A stretch of DNA of 64,000 nt from CAZMXP01 sp964570285 (GTDB taxonomy: Bacteria > Planctomycetota > PLA2): NCBI GenBank assembly GCA_964570285.1, contig CAZMXP010000001.1, positions 1 through 64,000 of the forward strand, read 5' to 3'. The notes under the pieces were generated by a model. It was not told the origin of the DNA and did no database searches. It worked only from the letters and a program-made list of their open reading frames with translations. A program made the translations under genes and the position numbers. This document shows positions 34,357 to 42,429 of the stretch, one piece after another. The first letter of the stretch is position 1. Each line of letters starts with the position of its first letter.

Positions 34357-35502
34357 CTACCCCGGCGCCCCCAGGAGATGGCGATTCTGCTCCCACCAGT
34401 CCTCCCACTTCTTCTGGATCGCCCTGCGCTCCCGCTGGCTCATCGTGGGGTCGTACTTGAAGGAGACCGCCGCTCCGAGCGCCGCCTTCGTGATCTCGCC
34501 GAGCGCCCGCTCGCACATGTAGCCGACGTACTCTTCCTTCTGGCCGATCTGGCGGATCAGGGCGGGTACGGCGCGAATCCCCTCCTTGCCCATCATGCCG
34601 AGCGACCAGGCGGCCGCCCGGCGCACCAGGTCGTAGGGGTCCTTCTCGAGCGCCTGCATCAACGGGTCGATCGCCGCGGGGTCGCGCAGGTCTCCGAGTT
34701 GCACGGCCGCGTTGTAGCGCGTCTGGTCGCTGGATCCCTTTTCGGTCAGCTTGCGCACATAGTCGGCAAGCTGCCGCTGCCTTTCCATCTCCTCGCGGCT
34801 CGGGCCAGGAGCGACCGGTGGCGTCTCCATGCCGGGTGCGGAGGGGTCCGTGCCGGAGGGCGGTTTCGCCGTGCCGCTGCCGCTCGCGACCAGTTCGCGC
34901 ACGCCCCGCAGATCCTCGAGGATGCCCGGGATGTCGCGCTTGAGGCCCACCGTCATCTCCGTGAGCTCAAGCAGCCCCGTCACGAGCTTCTCGCTCCGCT
35001 CGAGGTTGGCCCGCTGGGTCTCATCCGCGCGGCGCCTGAGCGCGGCCAGCCCCTCCTGCAGCTTGGTGAGCGATCCTCGGAGCTCGGTGTCGTTGGTCGC
35101 CAAGTCGCCGAGTGCGTCCCGCACCTTGCGGTCGAGGTCCACGACCGCGGCGTCCAGCTTCTGCATGTCGCGCGCGCTCGCGAACGTGGCGGGGAGGATC
35201 AGTTCCGGCGGCTTGCGGTTGACCTCCCGGATGAGGAGGAAGGTCGAAGCCCCCACGACATAGAGCAGCGCTACCGCCGCAAGCGCGCGGCTTCCGCCGT
35301 CACGCCGCGCAGCGGGCGCGGGGGCCGCGGGGGCCCCGGCCGGCGCCCACTCGCGGTCACGCTCGACATAGACGCAGCCGGCGCACAGAAACCCCCCGGG
35401 CGCCGGCGGCGCGCGGCCGCTCTCCACATCCGCGACCGGAATCGAGATCCCGCACCGCTGGCAGAAGTGAAGCCTGATCTCCTCGTGGCGGGCGTCGCTC
35501 AT
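34357..35502 (-). CDS. Zinc-ribbon, transmembrane, HEAT-repeat protein
   Basis: 381 residues. An N-terminal zinc ribbon (FCQRCG ... FLCAGC), a Pro/Ala linker, one helix (ALAAVALLYVVGASTFLLI), a central coiled coil (residues about 110-215) and C-terminal HEAT repeats (NAAVQLGDLRDPAAIDPLMQ, LVRRAAAWSLGMMGKEGIRA). The end, KKWEDWWEQNRHLL, resembles the tail of the small HEAT lipoprotein at 29657. The same overall plan (zinc ribbon, helix, helical periplasmic domain) is seen at 36677-38554, which points to a lineage-specific family. The function is unknown. Confidence 0.75.
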   Translation of the reverse strand: MSDARHEEIRLHFCQRCGISIPVADVESGRAPPAPGGFLCAGCVYVERDREWAPAGAPAAPAPAARRDGGSRALAAVALLYVVGASTFLLIREVNRKPPELILPATFASARDMQKLDAAVVDLDRKVRDALGDLATNDTELRGSLTKLQEGLAALRRRADETQRANLERSEKLVTGLLELTEMTVGLKRDIPGILEDLRGVRELVASGSGTAKPPSGTDPSAPGMETPPVAPGPSREEMERQRQLADYVRKLTEKGSSDQTRYNAAVQLGDLRDPAAIDPLMQALEKDPYDLVRRAAAWSLGMMGKEGIRAVPALIRQIGQKEEYVGYMCERALGEITKAALGAAVSFKYDPTMSQRERRAIQKKWEDWWEQNRHLLGAPG

Positions 35503-35604
35503 ATCCCGATTCTAAACGCTCGCCGCACCCCTCTCGCCCTGCGGGTCTCCCGGGACCCTGCGCGGCGGCCCCCCTGCCCCCCGTCGTTCCGCCCCGAGAA
35601 ACCC

Positions 35605-35994
35605 CTACGTGACGCCGACGCGCTCCTTCATCAGCCGCCCCACCTTGAACTTCACGACCCGCTTCGCCGGAACCTCCACCTTCTCGAGGGTGCGCGGATT
35701 CTGAGCCTTGCGGGCGGCCCGCTCCTTGATCTCGAAGACCCCGAATTCGCGGAATTCGAGCCTGTTTCCCCTGCCGAGTTCGGTGATGATCTCGTCGAGG
35801 AACATCTGGATGATGTCCTTGGTCACGACCTTGGTCTGGCCCGTCCGGTCTGCGATCCGGCTGACCAGTTCCTTCTTCGTCACCGTGTTCGCGTCCTCGG
35901 GGGGATCCTCGTCGGGGAGGCGCCCCGAAGAGCCACCACCCTTGAATCGGGGATCGGGGTTGCGGAAGGAGGGGTATTTCTGTTCACCGGTCAT
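35605..35994 (-). CDS. HU/IHF-like DNA-binding protein with N-terminal extension
   Basis: 129 residues. Residues about 37-127 form a bacterial HU/IHF domain: TVTKKELVSRIADRTGQTKV, MFLDEIITEL, LEFREFGVFEIKERAARKAQ (beta-arm) and RVVKFKVGRLMKERV. Unlike most HU proteins (about 90 residues), there is a 36-residue polar, Pro/Gly-rich N-terminal extension. It bends and compacts DNA. Start ATG 35994. A candidate minus-strand promoter sits upstream at 36083-36110. Confidence 0.88.
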   Translation of the reverse strand: MTGEQKYPSFRNPDPRFKGGGSSGRLPDEDPPEDANTVTKKELVSRIADRTGQTKVVTKDIIQMFLDEIITELGRGNRLEFREFGVFEIKERAARKAQNPRTLEKVEVPAKRVVKFKVGRLMKERVGVT

Positions 35995-36082
35995 CGGTCG
36001 CCACTCTGAGTCCGGCCAGAGTTCCTGTGGGTAAGGGGCCGAATCGACTTATTCCCTTTATTCATCGGCTCTTACGTCCTTG

Positions 36083-36110
36083 ACTCTAGAGGGGTCTGAC
36101 GATCCGTCAA
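36083..36110 (-). promoter_or_regulatory. Candidate promoter for the HU-like gene
   Basis: Reading the minus strand: TTGACG (complement of 36105-36110), 16-bp spacer, TAGAGT (complement of 36083-36088), about 90 bp before the ATG at 35994. The gap 35995-36267 is AT-richer than its surroundings and holds no gene. Confidence 0.4.
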
Positions 36111-36202
36111 CAGATTTCTTTCTATGGAACCCGTGACAGGGCAAAGGTTTACGCGCGATCTCGCAGTCCGGGCCGCCGACCCAGCCGTCATGTTCGTCGC
36201 AA

Positions 36203-36215
36203 GTCAAGTCTTGAC
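36203..36215. promoter_or_regulatory. Perfect 13-bp palindrome in the HU/36268 gap
   Basis: GTCAAG-T-CTTGAC is a perfect inverted repeat located between the divergent HU gene and the gene at 36268. It overlaps a TTGACA hexamer on the plus strand that has no good partner -10 at 17 bp. A regulator-binding site is plausible but unproven. Confidence 0.35.
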
Positions 36216-36267
36216 ATATAGTTACGTCACCGCGCCACAAGCATCCCGGCGCCTGTATAGTGCTTTA

Positions 36268-36666
36268 GTGGCGCTGCCGATACCCAATCCCCTCAAGATG
36301 CGCGAGATCAAGTATGGGGAGAAAGCGTCGAACGCGGAGCGATCGAGGCTGGCCGCCAGCCTGTTCCAGCAGGGGCTGACCACCGAGGCGGTCGACCTCT
36401 TCCTGCTCGCGGGCGACGAGCAGGGGCTCGCCGAGGCGAAGCGTCATGCTCTCTCCGACGGCCGCCCGCTGCTGCTCGCGATGCTGGCCCGCGGGGGGAG
36501 GCAGGTGGCGCCGGAGGAGTGGCGGGCCTGTGGCGAAGCCTGCTTCGCCGCCGAACGGTGGCGCGAGGCCTACCGGAGCTTTGTCGCGGCGGGGGACGAG
36601 GCCGCCATCGCGCGGGTCCGGGAGAGGATCCCGGAATTCGAACCCTACACCCCCGAGGGGAAGTGA
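36268..36666 (+). CDS. Small helical (TPR-like) protein of unknown function
   Basis: 132 residues from a GTG; an alternative ATG is at 36298 (MREIKYGEK). All-helical, with two repeat-like helical hairpins (AASLFQQGLTTEAVDLFLLAGDE, EACFAAERWREAYRSFVAAGDE) of TPR type. TATAGT at 36256-36261 might be a -10 or part of the leader. Convergent with the large DUF1570-like gene, 10 bp apart. No function can be assigned. Confidence 0.6.
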   Translation: MALPIPNPLKMREIKYGEKASNAERSRLAASLFQQGLTTEAVDLFLLAGDEQGLAEAKRHALSDGRPLLLAMLARGGRQVAPEEWRACGEACFAAERWREAYRSFVAAGDEAAIARVRERIPEFEPYTPEGK

Positions 36667-36676
36667 GCCGCGTCGC

Positions 36677-38554
36677 CTATTTCGCCTCCCGCGCTACACG
36701 GGCGAGGTAGTTCGCATAGCCCTCCTCGAGACTCGCCCACTCCGGGGCGCCCTTGAGGCCGAAGATCTCCACGAAGGCGTCGAAGGCGGTCTCCCATCGG
36801 CCACCGCCGTAACCGGCGGGCTTGTTTCGCCCGCGCAACGCGGTCCGCAGCAGGTCGAGATAGGCGGGGCGGCGCTTGCCGCCGTCGTGCTCCTGCAGGA
36901 ACGCGTTGAGCGCCCAGGTCTGGGCGAGAAACGTCGTGAAGAAGAAGTCGGGGATCGCGCCGATGAGTTGGCGGGCGCTGTCGGGCACGGTCTCGCTCGC
37001 GATCAGCGTCGGCGCCCAGTAGTCGCCGCGCCAACGATCGAACGAGTCGAGCGTCCGCTGCTCGACGATCTGGCGGACCGTCAGGAACGGGATGCCGCTC
37101 TCCTTCAGCAGCTTGATGTGGCTCGCGCGGCGAGGATGACCCGCATTCGCCGCGGCCTTGCCGTCCGCCGAGACGCTGAGCATGCCGGCGAGATACTCGG
37201 CGATGCCGAGGTGGAACCAGACGCCCCCCCACTCGGGGTAGTAGTTCTCGAGCTTCTCCTTCGAGTAGTGCCAGAGAAGCTGCTGGACCGAGGCGGCGGC
37301 AAGCGTCTCGTGGAAGTTCACGGCCAGCGCGGGATCCTCGGGCAGATAGGCGAAGACCCAGCGGGCCCGGGGCGCGAAGAAGGCATCGCCGTCCGTGCGG
37401 GCGATGACTTCCGCCTGGGCGCGGCGCTGGTCGCCATAGGCCGAGGGGTCGGTGAAGATCCATTGGTAGAGGACGGTGGAGTTCTCAAGGGGGGGGAGCG
37501 CGAGGGGCCCCCGGTACCGCTGGTCGAACTCCTTGGCGAGCGCCGTCAGCACCGCGGCGATCCCGCGCCCGCGCGGGGCGAGTTCCGCCGCCTTCGACTC
37601 GCGCCGCTTCGCGTCCTCGGCGGACTTGTCCACGGCCCGCAACTCCCGCAGCGCGAGGAACGGCAGGAAGGGGCGGGCGAGGAAGGGCGCCCCGCCGAAC
37701 TCCTTCGCGAACTGCTCCCCCATCGCGAGACCCTTCCGGATCTGTTCGGGACTCGGGTCGGCATCGAACTCCTTCTTCCAGGCGTCGAACTTCTCGAAGA
37801 GCGCCTTCTGCTCGGCGAAGGCGCCCTTCTCGTAGAAGACATCCCGGTCCGCCTCGATCGCCGCCTCGTGACGCGCGACGAAGTCGCGCAATTCGGGCGG
37901 CAACACCTTCAAGTGCTCCTGCATCTGCGCCCAGACCCCGGCGAAGCCGGGGAGCGAACGGAGGCCGAGGCGGCCCGCGTGCCGGTTCGCGTCGGGATCG
38001 TCGGGGGCGCGGGCCAGCAGCGCCGCGTAGACCTCGTCGCGCTTGGGTGCCCAGAACCCCTCGTCCTTGTCGAAGCCGCGACTCTGCGCCTCGGCCAAGA
38101 GCGCCTTCAGGCCTCCGGCGTCGCGGACCGGGAGCGAATCGCGCACGCCGTTCCACCAGTCCGCCGCCGCCGCGCCCTTGGCCCCCGAGCCCCCCGCGCC
38201 CCCCGAGAGCAATCCTTGGGAACCGGAAGAGCTGGAGAGGATCACCCCCACGACGCCTCCGATGACGATCAGGGCGCCGATCGCGATGAAGAGCGGCTTC
38301 CTGGACGGGGCAGCGCGGGACGGGGCCTCCCCCCCTTCCGCGGCACTCCGTCGCTTGCGCGGCGCGGGCGCTTCCGGCTCGCTTCCCTTGCGCGGCTGGA
38401 AGGCCGGGCCCGAATCCTGCAACGAGCGCCGCACCGCCGCCGCCTCGCCGGCGACGAGGACCGTGCCGCACGTCGCGCAGGCGAACTTGGAGCCCTTCTC
38501 GAGGCGCGAGACGTCGAGCAGGGTGCCACACTGGATGCACTTCTGGGATCGCAT
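36677..38554 (-). CDS. Zinc-ribbon membrane protein with DUF1570-like peptidase-MA-type domain
   Basis: 625 residues. An N-terminal zinc ribbon (KCIQCG ... FACATCG), a linker, one helix (LFIAIGALIVIGGVVGVIL), and a large extracytoplasmic helical domain. The region NFHETLAAASVQQLLWHYS then WFHLGIAEYLAG resembles DUF1570/gluzincin proteins, which normally have HExxHQL and a downstream WxxEGxA; here the first His/Glu and second His are not in the expected places and the second motif is HLG instead of SEG. It may be a non-catalytic relative. The next gene upstream encodes a lipoprotein with the same C-terminal fold, so the two look like a tandem duplication. Confidence 0.65.
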   Translation of the reverse strand: MRSQKCIQCGTLLDVSRLEKGSKFACATCGTVLVAGEAAAVRRSLQDSGPAFQPRKGSEPEAPAPRKRRSAAEGGEAPSRAAPSRKPLFIAIGALIVIGGVVGVILSSSSGSQGLLSGGAGGSGAKGAAAADWWNGVRDSLPVRDAGGLKALLAEAQSRGFDKDEGFWAPKRDEVYAALLARAPDDPDANRHAGRLGLRSLPGFAGVWAQMQEHLKVLPPELRDFVARHEAAIEADRDVFYEKGAFAEQKALFEKFDAWKKEFDADPSPEQIRKGLAMGEQFAKEFGGAPFLARPFLPFLALRELRAVDKSAEDAKRRESKAAELAPRGRGIAAVLTALAKEFDQRYRGPLALPPLENSTVLYQWIFTDPSAYGDQRRAQAEVIARTDGDAFFAPRARWVFAYLPEDPALAVNFHETLAAASVQQLLWHYSKEKLENYYPEWGGVWFHLGIAEYLAGMLSVSADGKAAANAGHPRRASHIKLLKESGIPFLTVRQIVEQRTLDSFDRWRGDYWAPTLIASETVPDSARQLIGAIPDFFFTTFLAQTWALNAFLQEHDGGKRRPAYLDLLRTALRGRNKPAGYGGGRWETAFDAFVEIFGLKGAPEWASLEEGYANYLARVAREAK

Positions 38555-38555
38555 G

Positions 38556-40079
38556 CTAGCTCTCCACGCGCGCGTAGACGGCGCGCTCGAGGGTTTGCCA
38601 GTCGCTCTGGGTGCGCAGACCGAAACACTCCTCGAACCAATCGAGGCCGCCGCGCGTCCCCTCCACCTGCGAGCGCAGATAGCGCACGAAGGCGGCGCGC
38701 TGGGGCTCGCTCTGCAGATGTGTGACGAGCAGCCACGCAAGGTCGGTGAAGGCCCGGCGCACCGCGAGCGGCTGCCGCGGCTCTTCCGCGTCGGGGTCGT
38801 GCAGCAGGGGCTCCTCGTAGAGCTGCAGATCGAGGCGGCTCCGCCGCGCGACGACGCGCGAGAGCGGCGGGAAGACCCAGCCGAACCGCTTGGCCTCGCG
38901 CAGCATCGGCCCGACCATCGGTTTCGGCACGCTCATCGCCCCCAGGAACGAGGCCCACCCCTCCGAGAGCCAGTAGGCCTCGGTCCGCTCCATCCAGTTG
39001 ATCTGCGGATCCTTGCGATCGCGTCCCCACCGCCAGAGGATCTGGGTCGCCGCGAGGTAGATCATCGTCTCCCGCAGTTGCATGTCGGGGTCGACCTCCG
39101 CCTCACCCGGCATCGAGACCGTGGCCGCCTCGGGCAACTCGAACAGGTAGGCCCAACCGGTCGCCCCCTCGTAGAAGCCGCACCGGTGCGTCGACTCCTG
39201 TCCCTCGCGGCGGATCTTCGCGACGTAGTCCGCGTACCACTCGCGGTCGCCGAAGACCCACTGGTAGAAGATGTCGCGGTCGGAGAGGGGATGCTCCGCC
39301 ACGAGTTCGGGGAAGAGTCGGGCCACGTCGCGGAGGAGCCCCTCGTAGGCTGGGCGATGCATCTCCAAACGCCGCCGGTAGACCTCGCGGCGTTCCGCGA
39401 GCCGCCGCTCCTCCGCGGCCGGATCGGCCTCGGCGATGCGCCCGAGGTCGCGCGCGGCGTAGAAGACGACGAAGGGGCCGAACTCGACGTGCAGGAACGG
39501 GTAGTCCGCGAGCACCGAACTGCGCACCCGGGCGAGCCCCCCCTCCAGCGCCGCGTACTTCGGGTCGCCGTCGAGCCGGTCGAGATGGGCCTTCGCGTCG
39601 CGCAGCCGCGCGCGGACCAGTTGCACCTCGTCGCTCCCGAGGAAGACCGGCCGATCCTCCTGCACCCAGCCGTCGTACTGGTCGAGCAGCTCGGAGATGA
39701 CGGTGTCGGGGTAGCGGGTCAGCAGCATGCGCTCCCAGAGAGGGGCGAAACCCTCGAGGGACTGGAGCGTCGCGCGACCCAGCGCCGCGTTCGCCGCCAC
39801 GTCGTCGGGGTCCAGATCGAGGATGCGCCCGTGGACCCAGTCGGTGCGCTGCTTCCACCACGACGCGTCGCCGTCGAACCCGTGGGCCACCCCCTCGTCG
39901 AGGAGCGCCCGCATCTCCCGCGGCGCGAGGATGCGCTCCTCGCTGCCCCGCGTCGTCGCCGCACTCCACCAGCGTTCGCGGTCGGGTCGGGACGGGGCAC
40001 TCCCGGCGGGGGCTGTGGGCCCCTCGCGGCAGCCCGCCGCGAGCAGAACCAGCAGAAGGACGGGGATCGTGCGTACCAT
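38556..40079 (-). CDS. Lipoprotein with DUF1570-like domain (paralogue of 36677-38554)
   Basis: 507 residues. Signal peptide VRTIPVLLLVLLAAGC with lipobox. The mature domain aligns by eye with the downstream neighbour: DPDDVAANAALGRATLQSLEGFAPLWERM matches DPDDPDANRHAGRLGLRSLPGFAGVWAQM, and IFYQWVFGDREWYADY matches LYQWIFTDPSAYGDQ. The segment YWLSEGWASFLGAMSV keeps the SEG motif of peptidase-MA proteins but the preceding helix (RETMIYLAATQILW) lacks HExxH. Probably non-peptidase. The start codon overlaps, base for base, the divergent TIGR02757 start (CATG at 40077-40080). Confidence 0.7.
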   Translation of the reverse strand: MVRTIPVLLLVLLAAGCREGPTAPAGSAPSRPDRERWWSAATTRGSEERILAPREMRALLDEGVAHGFDGDASWWKQRTDWVHGRILDLDPDDVAANAALGRATLQSLEGFAPLWERMLLTRYPDTVISELLDQYDGWVQEDRPVFLGSDEVQLVRARLRDAKAHLDRLDGDPKYAALEGGLARVRSSVLADYPFLHVEFGPFVVFYAARDLGRIAEADPAAEERRLAERREVYRRRLEMHRPAYEGLLRDVARLFPELVAEHPLSDRDIFYQWVFGDREWYADYVAKIRREGQESTHRCGFYEGATGWAYLFELPEAATVSMPGEAEVDPDMQLRETMIYLAATQILWRWGRDRKDPQINWMERTEAYWLSEGWASFLGAMSVPKPMVGPMLREAKRFGWVFPPLSRVVARRSRLDLQLYEEPLLHDPDAEEPRQPLAVRRAFTDLAWLLVTHLQSEPQRAAFVRYLRSQVEGTRGGLDWFEECFGLRTQSDWQTLERAVYARVES

Positions 40080-40992
40080 GGCCCGGGTGGAGCCGCGCAT
40101 TGTAAGGGAGAGTGGCGCTCCTCCCGAGAGCGAGGGAGGGGGGCTCGGGGGGAGGTTGCGGCAACTCGCCGCGCAGGCCGACCCGCGTCGCCTCGAACGC
40201 GATCCCCTCGGCCTCGTGCGCCTCGCGCGCGATCGCGAGGCGGCGGCGCTGGTGGCGGCCGCGCTCGCGTTCGGCAATGCGAGGGCGATCCGCGCGTCGG
40301 TCGGCGTCGCGATCCGCGCCTTCGACGGGGAGCGAGGCCTGCTCTCGACCTTCCGCCACCGCTGGGTGGATGGCAGGGACCTCGGGCTGCTGTTCGACTC
40401 GATCGCGCGCTGCCGTGACCGGCGGGGCGGGCTCGAGGCTCTCTTCCGCGCGGGCGACGCGGGCGACCTGCGGTCCGCGCTCGACGCCTTCATGACTGCG
40501 CTGCGCGGCCGGGCGCGGCGCCGGGGCTTTCTCTTCCTGCTGCCCCGCCCGCAGGAGGGGAGCGCCTGCAAGCGGCCCCTGCTCTTTCTCCGCTGGGTGG
40601 TGCGCCCGGACGATGGCGCCGATCTCGGGCTCTGGAGGAGCGTCGATCCTGCCCGCCTGCTCGTCCCCCTTGACACGCACGTCTTCCGGATCGCCTACTG
40701 GCTCGGGCTGACGGAGCGCCGTGCCCCCTCGTGGAAGACCGCGGAGGAGGTCACGGCGAGGCTGCGCCGATTCGACGCGTCGGACCCGGTGCGCTTCGAC
40801 TTCGCCCTCGCGCACATGGGCATCCTCAACGACTGCCCCCGCCGCCCGGTCGAGGCGAAGTGTTCGCGCTGTCCGTTGAGGCCCTGGTGCCGCGCCTGGG
40901 GCGCGGCACCTCCTGACAAATCTGACTCCGCGCCTGGGGCGCGGCACCTCCTGACTGATCTGACTCCGCGCCTGGGGCGCGGCACCTCCTGA
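40078..40992 (+). CDS. TIGR02757 (DUF2400) family protein with C-terminal Cys cluster
   Basis: 304 residues if started at the ATG at 40078, or about 278 from a TTG at 40156. The body matches TIGR02757: DPLGLVRLARDREAAALVAAALAFGNARAI, then RPLLFLRWVVRPDDGADLGLW and LLVPLDTHVFRIAYWLGL. The end has CPRRPVEAKCSRCPLRPWC, i.e. C-x8-C-x2-C-x5-C, close to the C-x6-C-x2-C-x5-C Fe-S motif of endonuclease III-type helix-hairpin-helix glycosylases. The last 30 residues are translated from the 38-bp tandem repeat and are probably not functional. TIGR02757 members are of unknown function. Divergent from the DUF1570-like lipoprotein. Confidence 0.75.
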   Translation: MARVEPRIVRESGAPPESEGGGLGGRLRQLAAQADPRRLERDPLGLVRLARDREAAALVAAALAFGNARAIRASVGVAIRAFDGERGLLSTFRHRWVDGRDLGLLFDSIARCRDRRGGLEALFRAGDAGDLRSALDAFMTALRGRARRRGFLFLLPRPQEGSACKRPLLFLRWVVRPDDGADLGLWRSVDPARLLVPLDTHVFRIAYWLGLTERRAPSWKTAEEVTARLRRFDASDPVRFDFALAHMGILNDCPRRPVEAKCSRCPLRPWCRAWGAAPPDKSDSAPGARHLLTDLTPRLGRGTS

Positions 40993-41024
40993 CTGATCCG
41001 TCTCCGCGCCTGGGGCGCGGCACC
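40890..41024. repeat. 38-bp tandem repeat (3.6 copies), each with a hairpin
   Basis: Units at 40890-40927, 40928-40965, 40966-41003 and a partial unit 41004-41024. The core CCGCGCC-TG-GGGCGCGG is self-complementary, so each unit can form a short GC hairpin; the remaining bases (ACCTCCTGACTGATCTGACT-like) vary slightly. The array covers the 3' end and stop codon of the TIGR02757 gene and abuts the stop codon of the convergent HEAT gene. There is no cas gene, and units have no variable spacers, so it is not CRISPR. Confidence 0.9.
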
Positions 41025-41818
41025 TACCACTTGATGCCGTACTCCTTACCCACGGACTCGGCCCACTGCTGCGCCTCCTTCGTCGCCTCGAAGGTCTCGC
41101 CCTCCACGATCTGGGCCAGTGCCCAGCGCGTGTAGTAGACGTTGCCCGCCCACTCGACCCAGCGCTCCTTCCAGTAGGAGGCGGGCGGGTTGCGCGGGTC
41201 GTCCGGCGACATCGAGGACCGGGGCTCGTCGAGCTTCTCCGCGAGCATCCGGAAGGCCTCCTTCGACTTCAGGTAGCCGAAGTAGCGCGTCGCGGCCTTG
41301 TGGGCCTCGCCGGTGTCCTTCGCGAAGTACTTCTCCGCCTCCCGGTAGGCCGCCTTGTTGTCGTAGCCGAGACGCCCCATGCCGACAAGGCAGGCGCAGA
41401 TGAGGTTCGTGCGCTTTTCCGCCTTCAGCGTGGCGAGCAGCGTACTCCCCGCCTTCTCGCGGTCGGAGGCCTGCCGTGCGATCACGACGACCGCCGCCAC
41501 GGCGACGTTGTGGTTGCGGTCCTTGATCCACTTCTTGGCCTCGCTGTGGATCAGCGGATGGTCGAAGCCGCCGAGCCACGCGAGCTTCTCGATCACCTTC
41601 TCATCGTCCTTGCGGACCTCCTTGACCTCCTTCTGGAAGCGGACGACCGCCTCCTGGGCGTTCGCATGGTCTTCCACCTTGAGGCCGGGGTCGGGAATCT
41701 CGACGCCGCCGGCCGTCGTGCGGTCGGGCCGGCCGACCTTCTCGGCCAGATCGTCGTCGGCGAGTGCGAAGCCGAGCGGAAGCAGCAGCGGGATCAGGCG
41801 GCGGGCATGGGATCTCAT
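41024..41818 (-). CDS. Secreted helical (HEAT-like) protein
   Basis: 264 residues. Signal peptide from ATG 41818 (MRSHARRLIPLLLPLGFALA). The mature protein is helical with HEAT-like pairs such as KWIKDRNHNVAVAAVVVIARQ, ICACLVGMGRLGYDNKAAYR, and a WKERWVEWAGNVYYTRWAL tail that resembles the W-rich tails of the other HEAT proteins here. Function unknown. Its stop codon lies in the last unit of the 38-bp tandem repeat. Confidence 0.65.
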   Translation of the reverse strand: MRSHARRLIPLLLPLGFALADDDLAEKVGRPDRTTAGGVEIPDPGLKVEDHANAQEAVVRFQKEVKEVRKDDEKVIEKLAWLGGFDHPLIHSEAKKWIKDRNHNVAVAAVVVIARQASDREKAGSTLLATLKAEKRTNLICACLVGMGRLGYDNKAAYREAEKYFAKDTGEAHKAATRYFGYLKSKEAFRMLAEKLDEPRSSMSPDDPRNPPASYWKERWVEWAGNVYYTRWALAQIVEGETFEATKEAQQWAESVGKEYGIKW

Positions 41819-41931
41819 GGCGTGCCTTCGGGAGCCCGCATCCGGGCGCATGCCATTCCAGAATAGCAGACAGGCGCCCGCGGCGCGCCGCCCGATTCCC
41901 CCTGGGCGGTCCGTGCCGTAGCCTATGGGGC

Positions 41932-42408
41932 ATGCCGCCGCCCGTCCTCGTGAACCTGAGCGAGTTCGATCTCGACCGCATCGAGCACGGCATCGAGGCG
42001 ATCCGGCGCGTGAACCCGCACCGCTTCGAGTTCGAGTTGCTCAGCGAGATCATCGCCTACCGGCCGGAGCAGGGGCTGATCCTCGGCGCGATCCGGACGT
42101 CGGATCGCGACTTCTGGGTACGCGGGCACATCCCGGGCCGCCCCCTCTTCCCCGGCGTGCTGATGGTGGAGGCCGCGGCCCAGCTCTGCAGCTTCTACTG
42201 GCGCACGAATTTCCCCGACATCGACAAGTTCTTCGGCTTCGGCGGCATCGACGAGACGAACTTCCGGGGGACGGTCGTGCCGGGCGACCGCGTCATCCTC
42301 GCGGGCAAGAGCGTGCAGGTGAAGCCCCGGCGCGCCATCTTCGCCTGCCAGGGCTTTGTCGGGTCGACGATGGTCTTCGACACGCAGATCCGCGGCCTGA
42401 TCGTCTGA
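41932..42408 (+). CDS. FabZ/FabA-like hotdog dehydratase
   Basis: 158 residues. Hotdog-fold dehydratase with the catalytic pair in place: His in GHIPGRPLFPGVL and Glu in MVEAAAQLCSFY. Most similar in plan to FabZ (3-hydroxyacyl-ACP dehydratase), which acts in type II fatty-acid synthesis; the N-terminus is longer than FabZ. Planctomycetota have several FabZ-like genes, so it may act in a special lipid pathway such as the sphingolipid route at 30-32 kb. Isolated on the plus strand, so no operon context. Confidence 0.85.
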   Translation: MPPPVLVNLSEFDLDRIEHGIEAIRRVNPHRFEFELLSEIIAYRPEQGLILGAIRTSDRDFWVRGHIPGRPLFPGVLMVEAAAQLCSFYWRTNFPDIDKFFGFGGIDETNFRGTVVPGDRVILAGKSVQVKPRRAIFACQGFVGSTMVFDTQIRGLIV

Positions 42409-42429
42409 CCCCTGCGGGTCGGACGATCC

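Noticed and set aside
36211..36222. TTGACA hexamer as a -35 for the gene at 36268
   Set aside because: No acceptable -10 lies 16-18 bp downstream (GCCACA); the TATAGT at 36256 is 39 bp away.
36058..36240. Small minus-strand open frame in the HU gap
   Set aside because: No ribosome binding site or homology, and it lies in the AT-richer regulatory gap.
40890..41024. Tandem array considered as a CRISPR
   Set aside because: Units are contiguous 38-bp repeats without variable spacers and no cas gene is present.
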